In this document: positions 17,396-27,745 of the stretch, piece after piece
How positions within the stretch are numbered: the first letter of the stretch is position 1
How the letters are laid out: each line of letters opens with the position of its first letter
Notes under the pieces: generated by a model
Databases searched by the model: none
What the model was told of the DNA's origin: nothing
What the model saw: only the letters and a program-made list of their open reading frames with translations
DNA from: Saprospiraceae bacterium
Lineage (GTDB): Bacteria > Bacteroidota > Bacteroidia > Chitinophagales > Saprospiraceae
Direction: 5' to 3'
Assembly: GCA_016720635.1 (NCBI GenBank)
Contig: JADKKF010000024.1
Coordinates: 1-64,000, forward strand
Length of the DNA stretch: 64,000 nucleotides
Made by a program: the position numbers and the translations under genes

Positions 17396-19120
17396 TTATT
17401 GTTTCTTTTCTATCTTAAATGTTCCACTGGCGGTAAGTCCCCTTGACTCCGAGCCATTTATATATCCGAGTATTTCATCAAATGAGAAATATCCCTCGTA
17501 GAACTCCCCAATTCTTGTTGGCATTTTTGTTATAATGAAACTGCCTTTCACTGTCTCATAAGTTTCGAAGCCCTCTTCGATCATATTAAATGACTGTATA
17601 GGATTCGTTCCCCTTTTTAACGCACTTTGGAAACTAACGGAAAATCCTAGGTCAATATTGGCATTATGGCCTCTTAGTGTTCCAATATTTTGGTACTCTA
17701 TAAAAGTTGTATATTTTTTACTCTGACCATTAGAAAATTTAATTTCGAAAAACGGAGCGGTATTATTGCAAATTTTAGGGTTAAAAACATTGTTTTTCGC
17801 AATTTGATTGTAAGAAAAAGTGGATGCAGCGCTTTGAATATCGCTAGGAATAAAATTCAAAATTACATTTGTGAGAGAATCACAAAACTCGGGAACGACT
17901 ATTTTGTACCTTCCATCTGATCCCACCTCAGAAAGACCGATAATGGAATTGTTATTTTGAAGGAAAATCTTTCCAGCTCCAAAAGCATTATTGTTACAGT
18001 CCTCTACCCTGCCCGAAAATTGATATTTTGGTTTATTAAATGAAACCATTACTTGACTTGTATTGGAATTTAATGCCTCCAAGCTTTGTCCAGAGGCCTC
18101 ACCACATTCATTTATCAATACTATCTTCGAAGTAGCTGAAGCACTGATGAAGGTTGAAACTACGCCTGCTCGATTCGTAAAGCCAAAGGCTTCAATCTCG
18201 TTATTTATGTTTTGAATTTTATATCTTGCATAACTCAATGGTGCATTATCTATATCTTTCACCACAAATTGAACAGCATTTACAGATTGGGTCTTTCCGA
18301 TACAATAAATGCCCTGTAAATTGATTTTTCCATTCAGAAAATCGCCATTTTCTTCCACTTTAGCCAGATATTTCCAACGACCAATTTCCTCATCGAGAAA
18401 AAACAACGACCACGAGCCCGTTGATTGCACAATGTTTGAAGGTTTTTTACAACTAAAGTTACTAGCTAAATCCTTGTTTAGGTCTATCACAGGAGCATTG
18501 GAAAAGTCCAAAAGTGATAATTCAAACTGGCAGATGGGCTGAAAATACTTGATTTCATCCGTCAAATCGCTATATTGTATGGTCCCGTTGAATTTGAGGT
18601 CAAAATCCCCATCATCTACATTCGTGTAATCAAGACTAGCTAAAAATACATTTTCAAAACTCGATTGGTCCTTATTTTTTATACCATTTTTTGGAATAGT
18701 TAAAGTCATACGAGACTGGGATGTAATAATATTGGAAACATCAGATCCGTCGTAGCTAGTAAAATTCAAGTGGTGATCTACCTTAAATTTAACAAAATTA
18801 TGTCTGGAATTGGGGTCGTTAATGGTTTTGTAACCAATATTTCTATTATTTTGAAAAAAATTCAACACAATAGCCCCCGAGTACTGTTGATGAGGTATGT
18901 GAAAGTATCCTTTTTCATCAGAGGTATAGTATTTTCCATCCACTAAAACACTCACTTGAGCCAATCCAACATTGTTGTCACTGACCACTAAACCCTCCAG
19001 TTCTTGTTCATATTTTGTCTCCGTGATGGAAATATCCTTTTCTTCCCTACAAGCAGGGAGAAAAATTACCAAGATAATTGCGAACTGATAAATTATATAT
19101 CGAAAAGCTTTAAAACTCAT
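17396..19120 (-). CDS. large lipoprotein with carboxypeptidase-regulatory-like repeats
   Basis: 574 residues with a lipoprotein signal peptide (hydrophobic residues ~8-22, then LPAC with Cys24). Several Ig-like carboxypeptidase-regulatory domains can be seen from patterns such as LEGLVVSDNNVGLAQVSVLV...YYTSDEKGYF (residues ~42-80), SYARYKIQNINNEIEAFGFTNRAGVVSTFI and FSGRVEDCNNNAFGAGKIFLQ. The C-terminal ~100 residues form a separate beta domain. Such proteins sit in the outer membrane of Bacteroidota. It is the first gene of the operon with the ECF sigma factor and the anchor/barrel protein, so it may be part of the sensing device or a surface structure under its control. Confidence 0.8.
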   Translation of the reverse strand: MSFKAFRYIIYQFAIILVIFLPACREEKDISITETKYEQELEGLVVSDNNVGLAQVSVLVDGKYYTSDEKGYFHIPHQQYSGAIVLNFFQNNRNIGYKTINDPNSRHNFVKFKVDHHLNFTSYDGSDVSNIITSQSRMTLTIPKNGIKNKDQSSFENVFLASLDYTNVDDGDFDLKFNGTIQYSDLTDEIKYFQPICQFELSLLDFSNAPVIDLNKDLASNFSCKKPSNIVQSTGSWSLFFLDEEIGRWKYLAKVEENGDFLNGKINLQGIYCIGKTQSVNAVQFVVKDIDNAPLSYARYKIQNINNEIEAFGFTNRAGVVSTFISASATSKIVLINECGEASGQSLEALNSNTSQVMVSFNKPKYQFSGRVEDCNNNAFGAGKIFLQNNNSIIGLSEVGSDGRYKIVVPEFCDSLTNVILNFIPSDIQSAASTFSYNQIAKNNVFNPKICNNTAPFFEIKFSNGQSKKYTTFIEYQNIGTLRGHNANIDLGFSVSFQSALKRGTNPIQSFNMIEEGFETYETVKGSFIITKMPTRIGEFYEGYFSFDEILGYINGSESRGLTASGTFKIEKKQ

Positions 19121-19267
19121 CCTCTGTATTATATGTTTCTGTTTAAGATGCCAAGAAATTTTGATTTGTTATTGAAAATCTAATATAGTTTAATATTTTC
19201 TTAAATTATTTCTAATTTACCTTCTTATTGAAATGAAATGCATCCAATAAACTAAAAGACTTCAACG

Positions 19268-22200
19268 ATGAAATTGTTTTATTTTATAGCCTTATTAATT
19301 AGTTTCTTCCAGATGGAAAAATTTGTTCCTTACAATTATGATAAAGCCTGGCAAAAGGTAGAAAAAGCTAGGAATGAAGGGTTACCTGAGTCTGCAATGG
19401 CTGTGGTTGATGAAATATTGAAAAATGCAAAAACCGACAAGCAGGAAATGCACCAATGTAAAGCGGCCATCTTTAAGGCCATTTTGACCCAAGAGCTTAA
19501 AGAAGAAGGCGATCCAGAAAGCCTCCGATGGCTCAAGGAATATACTGACAGCCAAGAAGGAATCGTCAAAAGTGTGCTTTCCTCTGTCTTGGCAGAAAAA
19601 ATGAATGAATATTCTGTTGGTTATCTTCACGAACTTATTGGTAAAACAGAATCAGGAGGGATTTTTGATGAAAAAAACCTCCAAACATGGGATTTGGGAA
19701 CATTTAAAAAATACGCTACCCAGTATTATTTGCAATCGGTGAAATCTACAGAACTACAAAGATACACTAACCAATCAGCCAAATTGATCCTTACCGAATT
19801 GAACACAAAAAATAGCCAATTTCGTCCAAACCTTTACGACGTACTAATGGTAAGGTCCTTGGATTATTTTGCCTCAGAAAGCAATCTAATCTCTCAGCGT
19901 CAGCAAGCTGAAGTCCTTGAAAATCCAAATTTGTGGGCTATTTCTTCTGAATTTACAGTAACCAATTTTAATTTAAATTCTACACCTACATCCTTGGATC
20001 ATTTTATTGATTTAAGTCAAAAATATGAAAAATACCTAGCCACCAATAAATACGAAACGGCGCTAATCAACCAACAGCTATCTAGAAATGCACAAATAAA
20101 CGCTATATACAATGGCGCCAATAAAGCTGATCTACAAAAACAAATGCTCGAAAATATCGCCAACAATTATCCAAAAAATGAAATTATTGACGAAGTAAAA
20201 TATAAGATAGCGGAATGGCATCTCAACAAATCAGAAGGAGAATCAGATCCTATCGCAAAAGTAAATGACATCCAGCTGGCCAAAACCATTTGTAAAGGGA
20301 TTGTTGCCAATTCAAAAAATGAAATTGCAAAATCTTCAGCTCACAATATGGTTGTAAGGATTGAATCCCCTTATTTGCAATTGCAGACCAGTAGATATTG
20401 GCAGCCAAATACTTCAACTTTGGGTTTGGTGGAATATAAAAATATATCTAAACTCTATTTTAAACTGATTGAGCTAAAAAAAGAAAGCGAAGAGTCCATC
20501 AACCAAATGAATCCAGAAGCCAAACTAAAGTGGCTTAATAATCTAGCCCCTATTCAAAAATGGGAAAACGCATTACCAAAATCTACGGATCATCTAACAC
20601 ACAAAGTTGAATTGAATTTACAGAAAATTAACCTAGGGAACCATGTATTAATGGTCAGTGACCAACCCAAATTTGACTCTGGGATCACCCAAATTGTTAT
20701 GTTAACTGGGACAAATCTTGCATTGACCCAAGTACAAAAATATCCTCAAAATCCAATTTTCGTCATAACTAATAGAACTACTGGAGAGCCGCAATTAAAG
20801 TTAAAAGCTAAGCTATATGAAACCTCCTATGACTATAAAACCCGCAAGCCAAAGGTTTCACTACTCAAAGAAACATTGACCGATGATCAAGGCCGTCTTT
20901 TCATAGATCCATATTCGGGCCCAAAGACGGGTGGACGAAAATGGGTTGTCTCCAAGGGCGATGACTCCATTTCTTCAGACTTTTATGCCAACGAACAGAC
21001 AATATACAATCCAACCACGGAAGCTTATTATTCCTTCACTGACAGAGCGATTTATAGGCCTGGGCAAAAGGTATATTTCAAGATAATTGGTTTGACATAC
21101 AAGGATCGAGTGCCAAGTATAAATTCTACTGGAAAGGCTGAAATTAAAGTGCTGGATGCTAACCAGCAAGAGGTCTTTTCTGTACAAAAATCCATGAATC
21201 AATATGGATCTTGCCACGGCGAATTGATTCTTCCAGAAGGAAAACTTGGAGGTGTCTATTCGATCATAGTGAATGGTAATTATACTTCAAATATTCAAGT
21301 AGAAGAATACAAAAGGCCCACTTTTAGAATACTTTGGGATACCATCAGAGAAGCCAATAGTCTTGGTGATAAAATAAAAGTAACTGGTAAAGCTTTGGCT
21401 TATACTGGATTTCCTATTTCAAATGCATTGGTTGAATTTCGCGTCAATAAAAATGAAAACTTACGTCCATATTATTGGTTTTATTGCAAATATCCTTATA
21501 GACCCAGCCCTCCTGAGGTCATCCTTACTGGGAGTGCAAAATCGAACGACGAAGGACTTTTCACGATAGAATTTCCAACTAAAAAATTGAGCCCAGCCAA
21601 TCAAAATTTTATCATCAACAATTATCAAATCGAGGCCATCGTCACGGACATCAACGGCGAAAGCCAATCCAATGTTAAATCGATAAATATACGACAACAA
21701 GGCTTTTATTTTGAAATGCTTGCTGGGGAAAAGATCAATATGCAAGAATTCAAAAGCTTGGGCATCAGTGCAAAAAATCTAGAAAACATCGAGCAAAATC
21801 CTGAGATCAAAGTCACATTGTCAAGACTTAAAGCACCCTATGAATGGAAAAGAAGCAGAAGTTGGGGACAAGCTAATGTTTCCACGATGGATAAAAATGA
21901 GTTTGAACGCGAATTTCCTCACGACGAATATTTTGGGGAGGCAGGGCCTTTATCTTGGCCGGTTATGGAAAAGAAAGAATATGTTGGATCAGTTACAGAG
22001 GTGAACAAGCGAATCAACAAGGACCAATTAGTGGAAGGATTTCATTATTTGGTGCATATAGAAGGCAAAGATTTACAAGGCAATTTGGTGGTTTTCGATA
22101 GAAATTTTGAAGTCGAAAATGAGAAAATACCAAGCCTTTTGCCCAATGAACTTTTTAAAATAAAAACCAACAAAAAGAGCTATAGACCTGGCGAAATTTG

Positions 22201-25200
22201 TATTTTCACCATCACCACCAATACTCCAGGCTATGTATTTTTCCAGCTGGAAAGGCAAGATCAACCCATTGAATCTTTTTGGAAAAAAATCGATAAAACT
22301 ACAACTTATCACGTAGCCATTACGGACAAAGACAAAGGAAATATTCATCTACATTTATCAAGTAATATTTTCAACCAATTTTACCTCAAGACGCACACCA
22401 TAGAAGTACCATGGTATGATAAAAAATTAGAATACGAGTGGATTCAATTCAGAGACAAAACCATGCCAGGTTCGGATCAGGAATGGGTCTTGAAAATAAA
22501 AGGCCCTGATGCACAAAATGTTGCCACAGAATTCATGGGAACACTTTACGATGCATCACTAGATAATTTCATGGAACATAATTGGGCTTGGAATATTTTT
22601 GACACTTACGAACCGAATTTGATGACAAATTCACATCATTTTGGACTTTCTTACGGAAATTGGCTTACCCAACAGCCTTCTAATTACATAAATCCACCAT
22701 ATAGACCCGATATCAACCTCAATCTATTCAACTACCATCTCCAAAGACGGATGATGCGAAGAGGAGGCATGATGGAAACGGCGGCTGTACCACAAGCGGC
22801 CAAAATGAAAACAGAGGGCGATGCCATGAATGATAAATCCGAAGAGGCACCACCAGCCCTTTCAGAAATCAATGCTCCATTGCATACAAATACTGCAGAA
22901 ATCGTTCCTAGAGAAAACCTAAACGAAACGGTTTTTTTCTTTCCTGAAATCATATCCAATCAAGCTGGGGAAGTTCATTTGAAATTCAAAATGGGTGAAG
23001 CTCTTACCCAATGGAAATTTTTAGGACTTGGCTACACAAAATCTCTACAATCATGCATCGTTGAGGCCACCACTATTACACAAAAAGACCTGATGGTGAC
23101 ACCCAATTTTCCAAGATTTTTAAGACAAGGAGATAAAATAATTTTGACGAGTAAAGTTTCTAACGCTAGTGAGAGTCCTGTAACCGCAACCGTTAATTTG
23201 CAAATGAAATTGGACAATCAAGAGGTAACAAAGCAGTTTTGCTCTTCCCCGATAGATAAGAAAGTCACGATTCCACCTCATCAATCGGTGAATGTCGATT
23301 GGGAAGTAACGGTACCTGAATCCGCCATCGGATTGTTAAAAGTATCCTGCGTGGCATCAGATGGCGTCATCGGTGATGGAGAAATGCACGAATTGCCTAT
23401 CCTCACGGACAAGGTACTTATTACTGAAACAATGCCATTGTTTTTAAAATCAAATGAAAAGAAAAATTTTGTTTTCACGGATTTCGTACAAAAATATGGT
23501 AAGGTTCAGGACTTGCAATATACTTTTGAATATACAGCTAATCCCGTCTGGCATGTGATACAATCTTTGCCATATCTCACCAATGCTGAAAACGATGGAA
23601 CTGAAGCCTTGGTCAATCAAATGACTGCCAACTTGATAGGTAAATACCTTGTACAAAATACGCCAAAACTACAAGCCTATTTCAAAAAATGGCAGGAACA
23701 AGGGCAGCTTCAATCAAATTTGACTAAAAATCAAGAATTAAAATCCGCTTTATTAGAAGAAACGCCTTGGGTACTCGAGGCCAAATCCGAAACGGAACAA
23801 ATGGAGAGAATAGCACTTTTATTCGACCTGTCAAAACTCTCCAACAATCTGCAAAAAGATTGGACACAGCTGGCGTCAAGACAATTCGAACACGGGGCAT
23901 TGCCTTGGTTTAATGGCATGAAGCCCAATCCTTGGGTCAGTATTTATGCTTTAGAACAACTTGGCCGTTGGAAAAAAATGGATCTTCTAAAAAACGAAGC
24001 GTTGCCTGGTTATGATGATTTTGTTCAAAAAATAGCAAATTATGTGGGTCAAGAAATGACCGAACGCTATGAAATTAAGAAAAAACAATTCGGAAATAAT
24101 AAGAAATGGGAATCAGTGAAACAATACGACGATTTGGATTTGCTCAGTTTGTTTGCATTTTCATTTCATGAAAAAATAAAATTAACGGCTGCGACACAAT
24201 CGCTTTCAAAAAAATATTTTATCCAAATGAAAAAATGGATTCAAGAGGAAAGCATCATCAGCCAAGGAATGATCGTTACCATTCTTGGAAGGTCTGGCGA
24301 TAAATCGTTGGTTCCTAAAATGGTCGCTTCTTGGCGTGAAAGAGCCATTAAAAATCCAGATTTAGGAATGTATTGGAAATGGAAATATGAAAGCAACTAT
24401 GCTTATTCAAACATTGAATCTCAAGCATTTATGATCGATGTATTTGATGAATGGGCTAAAAACACAGATGAGATAGACCTAATGAAATATTATCTTTTGA
24501 CCCAAAAACAAACCAATCGCTGGCACAATTCAAAAGCAACGGCATCTGCCATTTTCGCATTTTGGCAAAAAGGAACTGCATGGCAAAACTCAGAGTTGAA
24601 AGAGCCGATTATCAGTTTTTCTAAAAAACCGTTTCATTTCGAGAACGGGACAACTCCCCCAGCCTACCAAAAGACGACTTTCAAATCAAATCAAATAAAT
24701 GCTGATCTTGGGAAAATAGAGATTGAAAATCCAAATAATAATCCAGCTTGGGGTGCCGCTTATTACCAGTATTTTGATAAAATAAAAGACATCACTCAAA
24801 GCAATGGTACACAACTAAAAATCAAAAAGTATTTCATTAAAAAAGTGAGTGATAAAACAGGGGTCGCTGGTGAGACCTTGGACGCAAATACCAAATTGAA
24901 GCCAGGTGATCGCATCGCAGTTCGTCTTGAGTGTCATGCCGATAGGGATTACAGTTTTATACATATCAAAGATTTGAAGCCCAGTGGTTTTGATCATATC
25001 GACGCCATCAGCAAATATCATCATTTAGGAGGGTTAGGATACTACAAAAATCCGAGAGATTTGGCGATGCATTTTTATATAGATTATATGCCTAAAGGGA
25101 GCTATGTCCTTGAATATGAATTAAAAATCACTCATAAGGGAACTTATAGTCAGGGATTTGCCACCATCCAAAGCATGTATGCCCCTGAATTTTCAGGGCA

Positions 25201-25237
25201 TAGTCTAGGAGGGATTTTGGAGGTTAAGACCGATTGA
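19268..25237 (+). CDS. alpha-2-macroglobulin family protein without thioester motif
   Basis: A 1989-residue protein with an N-terminal hydrophobic signal or anchor sequence and no clear lipobox. An N-terminal helical region (~20-350) is followed by MG domains; the MG2/MG3 signature SFTDRAIYRPGQKVYFKIIG is near residue 590, and the bait region is variable and Met/Ala/Glu-rich around residues 1155-1200. The A2M domain NETVFFFPEIISNQAGEVHLKFKMGEALTQWKF follows, then an alpha/alpha toroid and a C-terminal MG10 domain (IKDLKPSGFDHID). At the place of the thioester (CxEQ) the sequence reads TNAENDGTEALVNQ, so covalent trapping is not possible. Its role is likely cell-envelope protease defence or secretion. 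It overlaps the convergent GNAT gene by 14 nt. Confidence 0.9.
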   Translation: MKLFYFIALLISFFQMEKFVPYNYDKAWQKVEKARNEGLPESAMAVVDEILKNAKTDKQEMHQCKAAIFKAILTQELKEEGDPESLRWLKEYTDSQEGIVKSVLSSVLAEKMNEYSVGYLHELIGKTESGGIFDEKNLQTWDLGTFKKYATQYYLQSVKSTELQRYTNQSAKLILTELNTKNSQFRPNLYDVLMVRSLDYFASESNLISQRQQAEVLENPNLWAISSEFTVTNFNLNSTPTSLDHFIDLSQKYEKYLATNKYETALINQQLSRNAQINAIYNGANKADLQKQMLENIANNYPKNEIIDEVKYKIAEWHLNKSEGESDPIAKVNDIQLAKTICKGIVANSKNEIAKSSAHNMVVRIESPYLQLQTSRYWQPNTSTLGLVEYKNISKLYFKLIELKKESEESINQMNPEAKLKWLNNLAPIQKWENALPKSTDHLTHKVELNLQKINLGNHVLMVSDQPKFDSGITQIVMLTGTNLALTQVQKYPQNPIFVITNRTTGEPQLKLKAKLYETSYDYKTRKPKVSLLKETLTDDQGRLFIDPYSGPKTGGRKWVVSKGDDSISSDFYANEQTIYNPTTEAYYSFTDRAIYRPGQKVYFKIIGLTYKDRVPSINSTGKAEIKVLDANQQEVFSVQKSMNQYGSCHGELILPEGKLGGVYSIIVNGNYTSNIQVEEYKRPTFRILWDTIREANSLGDKIKVTGKALAYTGFPISNALVEFRVNKNENLRPYYWFYCKYPYRPSPPEVILTGSAKSNDEGLFTIEFPTKKLSPANQNFIINNYQIEAIVTDINGESQSNVKSINIRQQGFYFEMLAGEKINMQEFKSLGISAKNLENIEQNPEIKVTLSRLKAPYEWKRSRSWGQANVSTMDKNEFEREFPHDEYFGEAGPLSWPVMEKKEYVGSVTEVNKRINKDQLVEGFHYLVHIEGKDLQGNLVVFDRNFEVENEKIPSLLPNELFKIKTNKKSYRPGEICIFTITTNTPGYVFFQLERQDQPIESFWKKIDKTTTYHVAITDKDKGNIHLHLSSNIFNQFYLKTHTIEVPWYDKKLEYEWIQFRDKTMPGSDQEWVLKIKGPDAQNVATEFMGTLYDASLDNFMEHNWAWNIFDTYEPNLMTNSHHFGLSYGNWLTQQPSNYINPPYRPDINLNLFNYHLQRRMMRRGGMMETAAVPQAAKMKTEGDAMNDKSEEAPPALSEINAPLHTNTAEIVPRENLNETVFFFPEIISNQAGEVHLKFKMGEALTQWKFLGLGYTKSLQSCIVEATTITQKDLMVTPNFPRFLRQGDKIILTSKVSNASESPVTATVNLQMKLDNQEVTKQFCSSPIDKKVTIPPHQSVNVDWEVTVPESAIGLLKVSCVASDGVIGDGEMHELPILTDKVLITETMPLFLKSNEKKNFVFTDFVQKYGKVQDLQYTFEYTANPVWHVIQSLPYLTNAENDGTEALVNQMTANLIGKYLVQNTPKLQAYFKKWQEQGQLQSNLTKNQELKSALLEETPWVLEAKSETEQMERIALLFDLSKLSNNLQKDWTQLASRQFEHGALPWFNGMKPNPWVSIYALEQLGRWKKMDLLKNEALPGYDDFVQKIANYVGQEMTERYEIKKKQFGNNKKWESVKQYDDLDLLSLFAFSFHEKIKLTAATQSLSKKYFIQMKKWIQEESIISQGMIVTILGRSGDKSLVPKMVASWRERAIKNPDLGMYWKWKYESNYAYSNIESQAFMIDVFDEWAKNTDEIDLMKYYLLTQKQTNRWHNSKATASAIFAFWQKGTAWQNSELKEPIISFSKKPFHFENGTTPPAYQKTTFKSNQINADLGKIEIENPNNNPAWGAAYYQYFDKIKDITQSNGTQLKIKKYFIKKVSDKTGVAGETLDANTKLKPGDRIAVRLECHADRDYSFIHIKDLKPSGFDHIDAISKYHHLGGLGYYKNPRDLAMHFYIDYMPKGSYVLEYELKITHKGTYSQGFATIQSMYAPEFSGHSLGGILEVKTD

Positions 25238-25793
25238 TAAAATTTCGACTTAAAAGTGAGAATGCTGCAGTGTCCGTATATCTGCCATCGAAGTAGAAAT
25301 TTTCGTGAAAAAGCCCTTCTTGGATGAACCCGTTTTTCAATAAGACCTTAATACTGGCTTCGTTGGCTGGATTGGTATTGGCTGCAATGGAATGTAATTT
25401 TATATTTTCAAAACCGAACTGAAGCACGCGAGGCAAGACTTCAGACATTATTCCTTTGCCAAAATGTTCTGGCAGAATACCGTAGCCAATCTCTCCTCGA
25501 TGGTGGTCTTTTTCAAGGTTCCAAAGGCTGATTACACCGATGGCTTTTTGGCTCAATTTGTAGGCTATCACCCAAGTGATACAGAGGTTTTCAATCCATT
25601 GTTTGCGTACCATTTGCAAAAACTCCCTAACCTCACTTTCGTTTTTGGCAGGTGCCCGATCTAGATATTTGATGCAATCTGGCTCAGATCTCAACCTGAA
25701 AAACAATGATAAATCTCGCTCTTCTTGGACGTCTCGAAGTTCAAAATGTTCTGTTTCTAAAGAGGTGAATGGAAAGAGATTTATATCTAGCAT
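25224..25793 (-). CDS. RimJ/RimL-type GNAT acetyltransferase
   Basis: 189 residues. The GNAT acetyl-CoA binding region is EIGYGILPEHFGKGIMSEVLPRVLQFGFENIKLHSI, with the Q/RxxGxG-like loop HFGKGI, followed by the family pattern NPANEASIKVLLKNGFIQEGLF. The N-terminal TEHFELRDVQEERDLSLFF matches the RimJ/RimL (Acetyltransf_3) group. It acetylates an N-terminal or side-chain amine; the target is not predictable. The 3' end overlaps that of the alpha-2-macroglobulin gene. Confidence 0.88.
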   Translation of the reverse strand: MLDINLFPFTSLETEHFELRDVQEERDLSLFFRLRSEPDCIKYLDRAPAKNESEVREFLQMVRKQWIENLCITWVIAYKLSQKAIGVISLWNLEKDHHRGEIGYGILPEHFGKGIMSEVLPRVLQFGFENIKLHSIAANTNPANEASIKVLLKNGFIQEGLFHENFYFDGRYTDTAAFSLLSRNFINRS

Positions 25794-25860
25794 GTTATAT
25801 TTTTATTTAAAAATTGAAAGGCATCTTATTATTTCAATAGATTTTTGACCGCTTAGGGCT

Positions 25861-25868
25861 CAAATATA
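25861..25868 (-). promoter_or_regulatory. TAnnTTTG promoter for the GNAT gene
   Basis: TATATTTG on the minus strand, 68 nt before the GNAT start. Exact consensus match. Confidence 0.5.
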
Positions 25869-26004
25869 TCAAATTGTAACAATACAGTTTTGAAAATTCT
25901 CACTTTTTACGATAAAAAAATGTCTTATTGCCCCATTTTTACAAAAAAATTAAATATATTTTCATAAAAAATCAAAATTATTAGCTTATTAAGCTGGTAT
26001 GTAT

Positions 26005-26012
26005 TACCTTTG
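26005..26012 (+). promoter_or_regulatory. TAnnTTTG promoter for cdd
   Basis: TACCTTTG ends 31 nt before the ATG at 26043. It supports that start and not the more upstream in-frame codon at 26010. Confidence 0.55.
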
Positions 26013-26042
26013 ATCCCCTTTTTTAAGTTTAGGTTTAATTTT

Positions 26043-26525
26043 ATGAAGAAAAATCGAATCGAATTTGTTTATACCGAACATGAAAGCCCCCAAACTCTCG
26101 AAGCACCTTATATTAAGCTAGTTTCTGCGGCAAAAGAGGCGTCTGGAGATGCATATGCGCCTTATTCAAACTTTAACGTGGGTGCAGCAGTATTATTAGA
26201 AGATGGTACCATAGTGAAGGGTTCAAATCAAGAAAATGCCTCATTTCCACTATGTATTTGCGCTGAAGCAAATGTGTTATCAAACTATGGCAGTAACTTT
26301 AAAGAAATTCCAATCGTCGCATTAGCTGTTTCGGTGCAAGGGAAAGAACAAATCAAAGACAAGCCAATAAGTCCATGTGGAGCCTGTCGTCAAATCATTT
26401 CAGAATATCAAAATAGACAACAGAAAGAAATCCATATTCTATTAAGTTCTGAATCTGGACGTACTTTTGAAATTCAAAACATTTTCAATATACTTCCCTT
26501 GAGTTTTGGCCACCAAGATTTGTGA
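26043..26525 (+). CDS. cdd: cytidine deaminase
   Basis: 160 residues from the ATG at 26043. It is the homotetrameric, zinc-dependent type: AYAPYSNFNVGAAVL, the CAE motif in PLCICAEANVL (Cys ligand and catalytic Glu) and PCGACRQII (two Cys ligands). It deaminates cytidine and deoxycytidine for pyrimidine salvage. The C-terminus (IFNILPLSFGHQDL) is the usual closing helix. It is convergent with the aminotransferase, with a 5-nt gap and no visible terminator between them. Confidence 0.95.
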   Translation: MKKNRIEFVYTEHESPQTLEAPYIKLVSAAKEASGDAYAPYSNFNVGAAVLLEDGTIVKGSNQENASFPLCICAEANVLSNYGSNFKEIPIVALAVSVQGKEQIKDKPISPCGACRQIISEYQNRQQKEIHILLSSESGRTFEIQNIFNILPLSFGHQDL

Positions 26526-26530
26526 CAGTT

Positions 26531-27724
26531 TTATTTAAAATTTCCTAGGTATTCTGCCAACCTCAGACATGCTTCTCTCAGCTCTTGTTCTGACGCAGCA
26601 TAAGAAATTCTGATGCATTCAGGCGCGCCAAAAGCCCCACCAGACACCAGTCCTACATAAACATTATTCATCACGAGGTCACAAAAATCATCCGCATTGT
26701 GGATGGTGTCTTTGCCATTAGATTTTCCAAAAAACCAAGAAATATCAGGGAATAGATAAAAAGCACCATTCGGGTGATTGATTTTTATCCCTTTAATTTT
26801 ACTCAATAAATCGATGACCAAGTCTCTGCGCACTAAAAATGCATCCTTCATCCTATCCGTTGGATCATTGCTAGCTTCCAATGCTTCTACTGCAGCCTTT
26901 TGACTGAAACTTGCAGCGCCAGAGGTAAACTGCCCTTGTATTTTTTCACAAGCTTCGGCAATAAATTTTGGTGCACCCAAATATCCCAATCTCCACCCAG
27001 TCATGGCATATCCCTTCGAAAATCCATTGATGGTAATCGTCCTGTCGAACACAAGTGGATTGGACCCTATGCTTTCATGCTTGTCGGCGAATTGAATGTA
27101 TTCATATATTTCATCAGAAACAATATATACGTGTGGAAATTTGGCAACAACATTCGCGATTTCGTCCAATTCGTGACGAGTAAATACAGAACCTGTCGGA
27201 TTGCAAGGAGACGAAAATAATATAAATTTGGTCTTGTCTGTTATAGCCTTTTCTACTTGCTCTGCGCTCACTTTATAATCTTGATCTATGCCCGCCTTTA
27301 CGATTACAGACTTTCCTCCTGCCATCTGAATGATCTGAACATACGAGACCCAATAAGGGGAAAAGACAACTACTTCATCACCCTCGTCCAACATAGCCAG
27401 ACATATATTGGCAAAAGATTGCTTGGCGCCATTTGAAACTACGATTTGGTTGACTGCGTATGGAAGATTATTTTCTTTATGAAATTTATTACTGATGGCC
27501 TTCTTTAGTTCAAGGATACCGCTTACTGGGGTATATTTTGTAAAACCCTCCTCAATGGCCCTAGTGGCAACTTTTTTAATGTGATCGGGTGTATCGAAAT
27601 CAGGCTCACCAAGACTTAGGCTAATAACAGCATGTCCTTGCTCTCGCAATTCTCTAGCCATTTTAGCCATTTTTAAGGTCTCAGATTCAGCCATTGAAGT
27701 AACTCTTTGTGATAATATTCCCAT
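26531..27724 (-). CDS. aspC: class I aspartate aminotransferase
   Basis: 397 residues, PLP fold type I. SLGEPDFDTPDHI is the N-terminal substrate loop, FSSPCNPTG holds the Asn that contacts PLP, SDEIYEYI the Asp and Tyr, and INGFSKGYAMTGWRLGY contains the Schiff-base lysine. The C-terminal Arg in CIRISYAAS binds the substrate carboxylate. It belongs to the prokaryotic Ib subgroup, which moves amino groups between aspartate and 2-oxoglutarate and may also use prephenate; the symbol is used in that broad sense. Its promoter match overlaps that of the divergent carboxylase gene. Confidence 0.93.
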   Translation of the reverse strand: MGILSQRVTSMAESETLKMAKMARELREQGHAVISLSLGEPDFDTPDHIKKVATRAIEEGFTKYTPVSGILELKKAISNKFHKENNLPYAVNQIVVSNGAKQSFANICLAMLDEGDEVVVFSPYWVSYVQIIQMAGGKSVIVKAGIDQDYKVSAEQVEKAITDKTKFILFSSPCNPTGSVFTRHELDEIANVVAKFPHVYIVSDEIYEYIQFADKHESIGSNPLVFDRTITINGFSKGYAMTGWRLGYLGAPKFIAEACEKIQGQFTSGAASFSQKAAVEALEASNDPTDRMKDAFLVRRDLVIDLLSKIKGIKINHPNGAFYLFPDISWFFGKSNGKDTIHNADDFCDLVMNNVYVGLVSGGAFGAPECIRISYAASEQELREACLRLAEYLGNFK

Positions 27725-27745
27725 TGTCTTATCGTATATTTGTCA

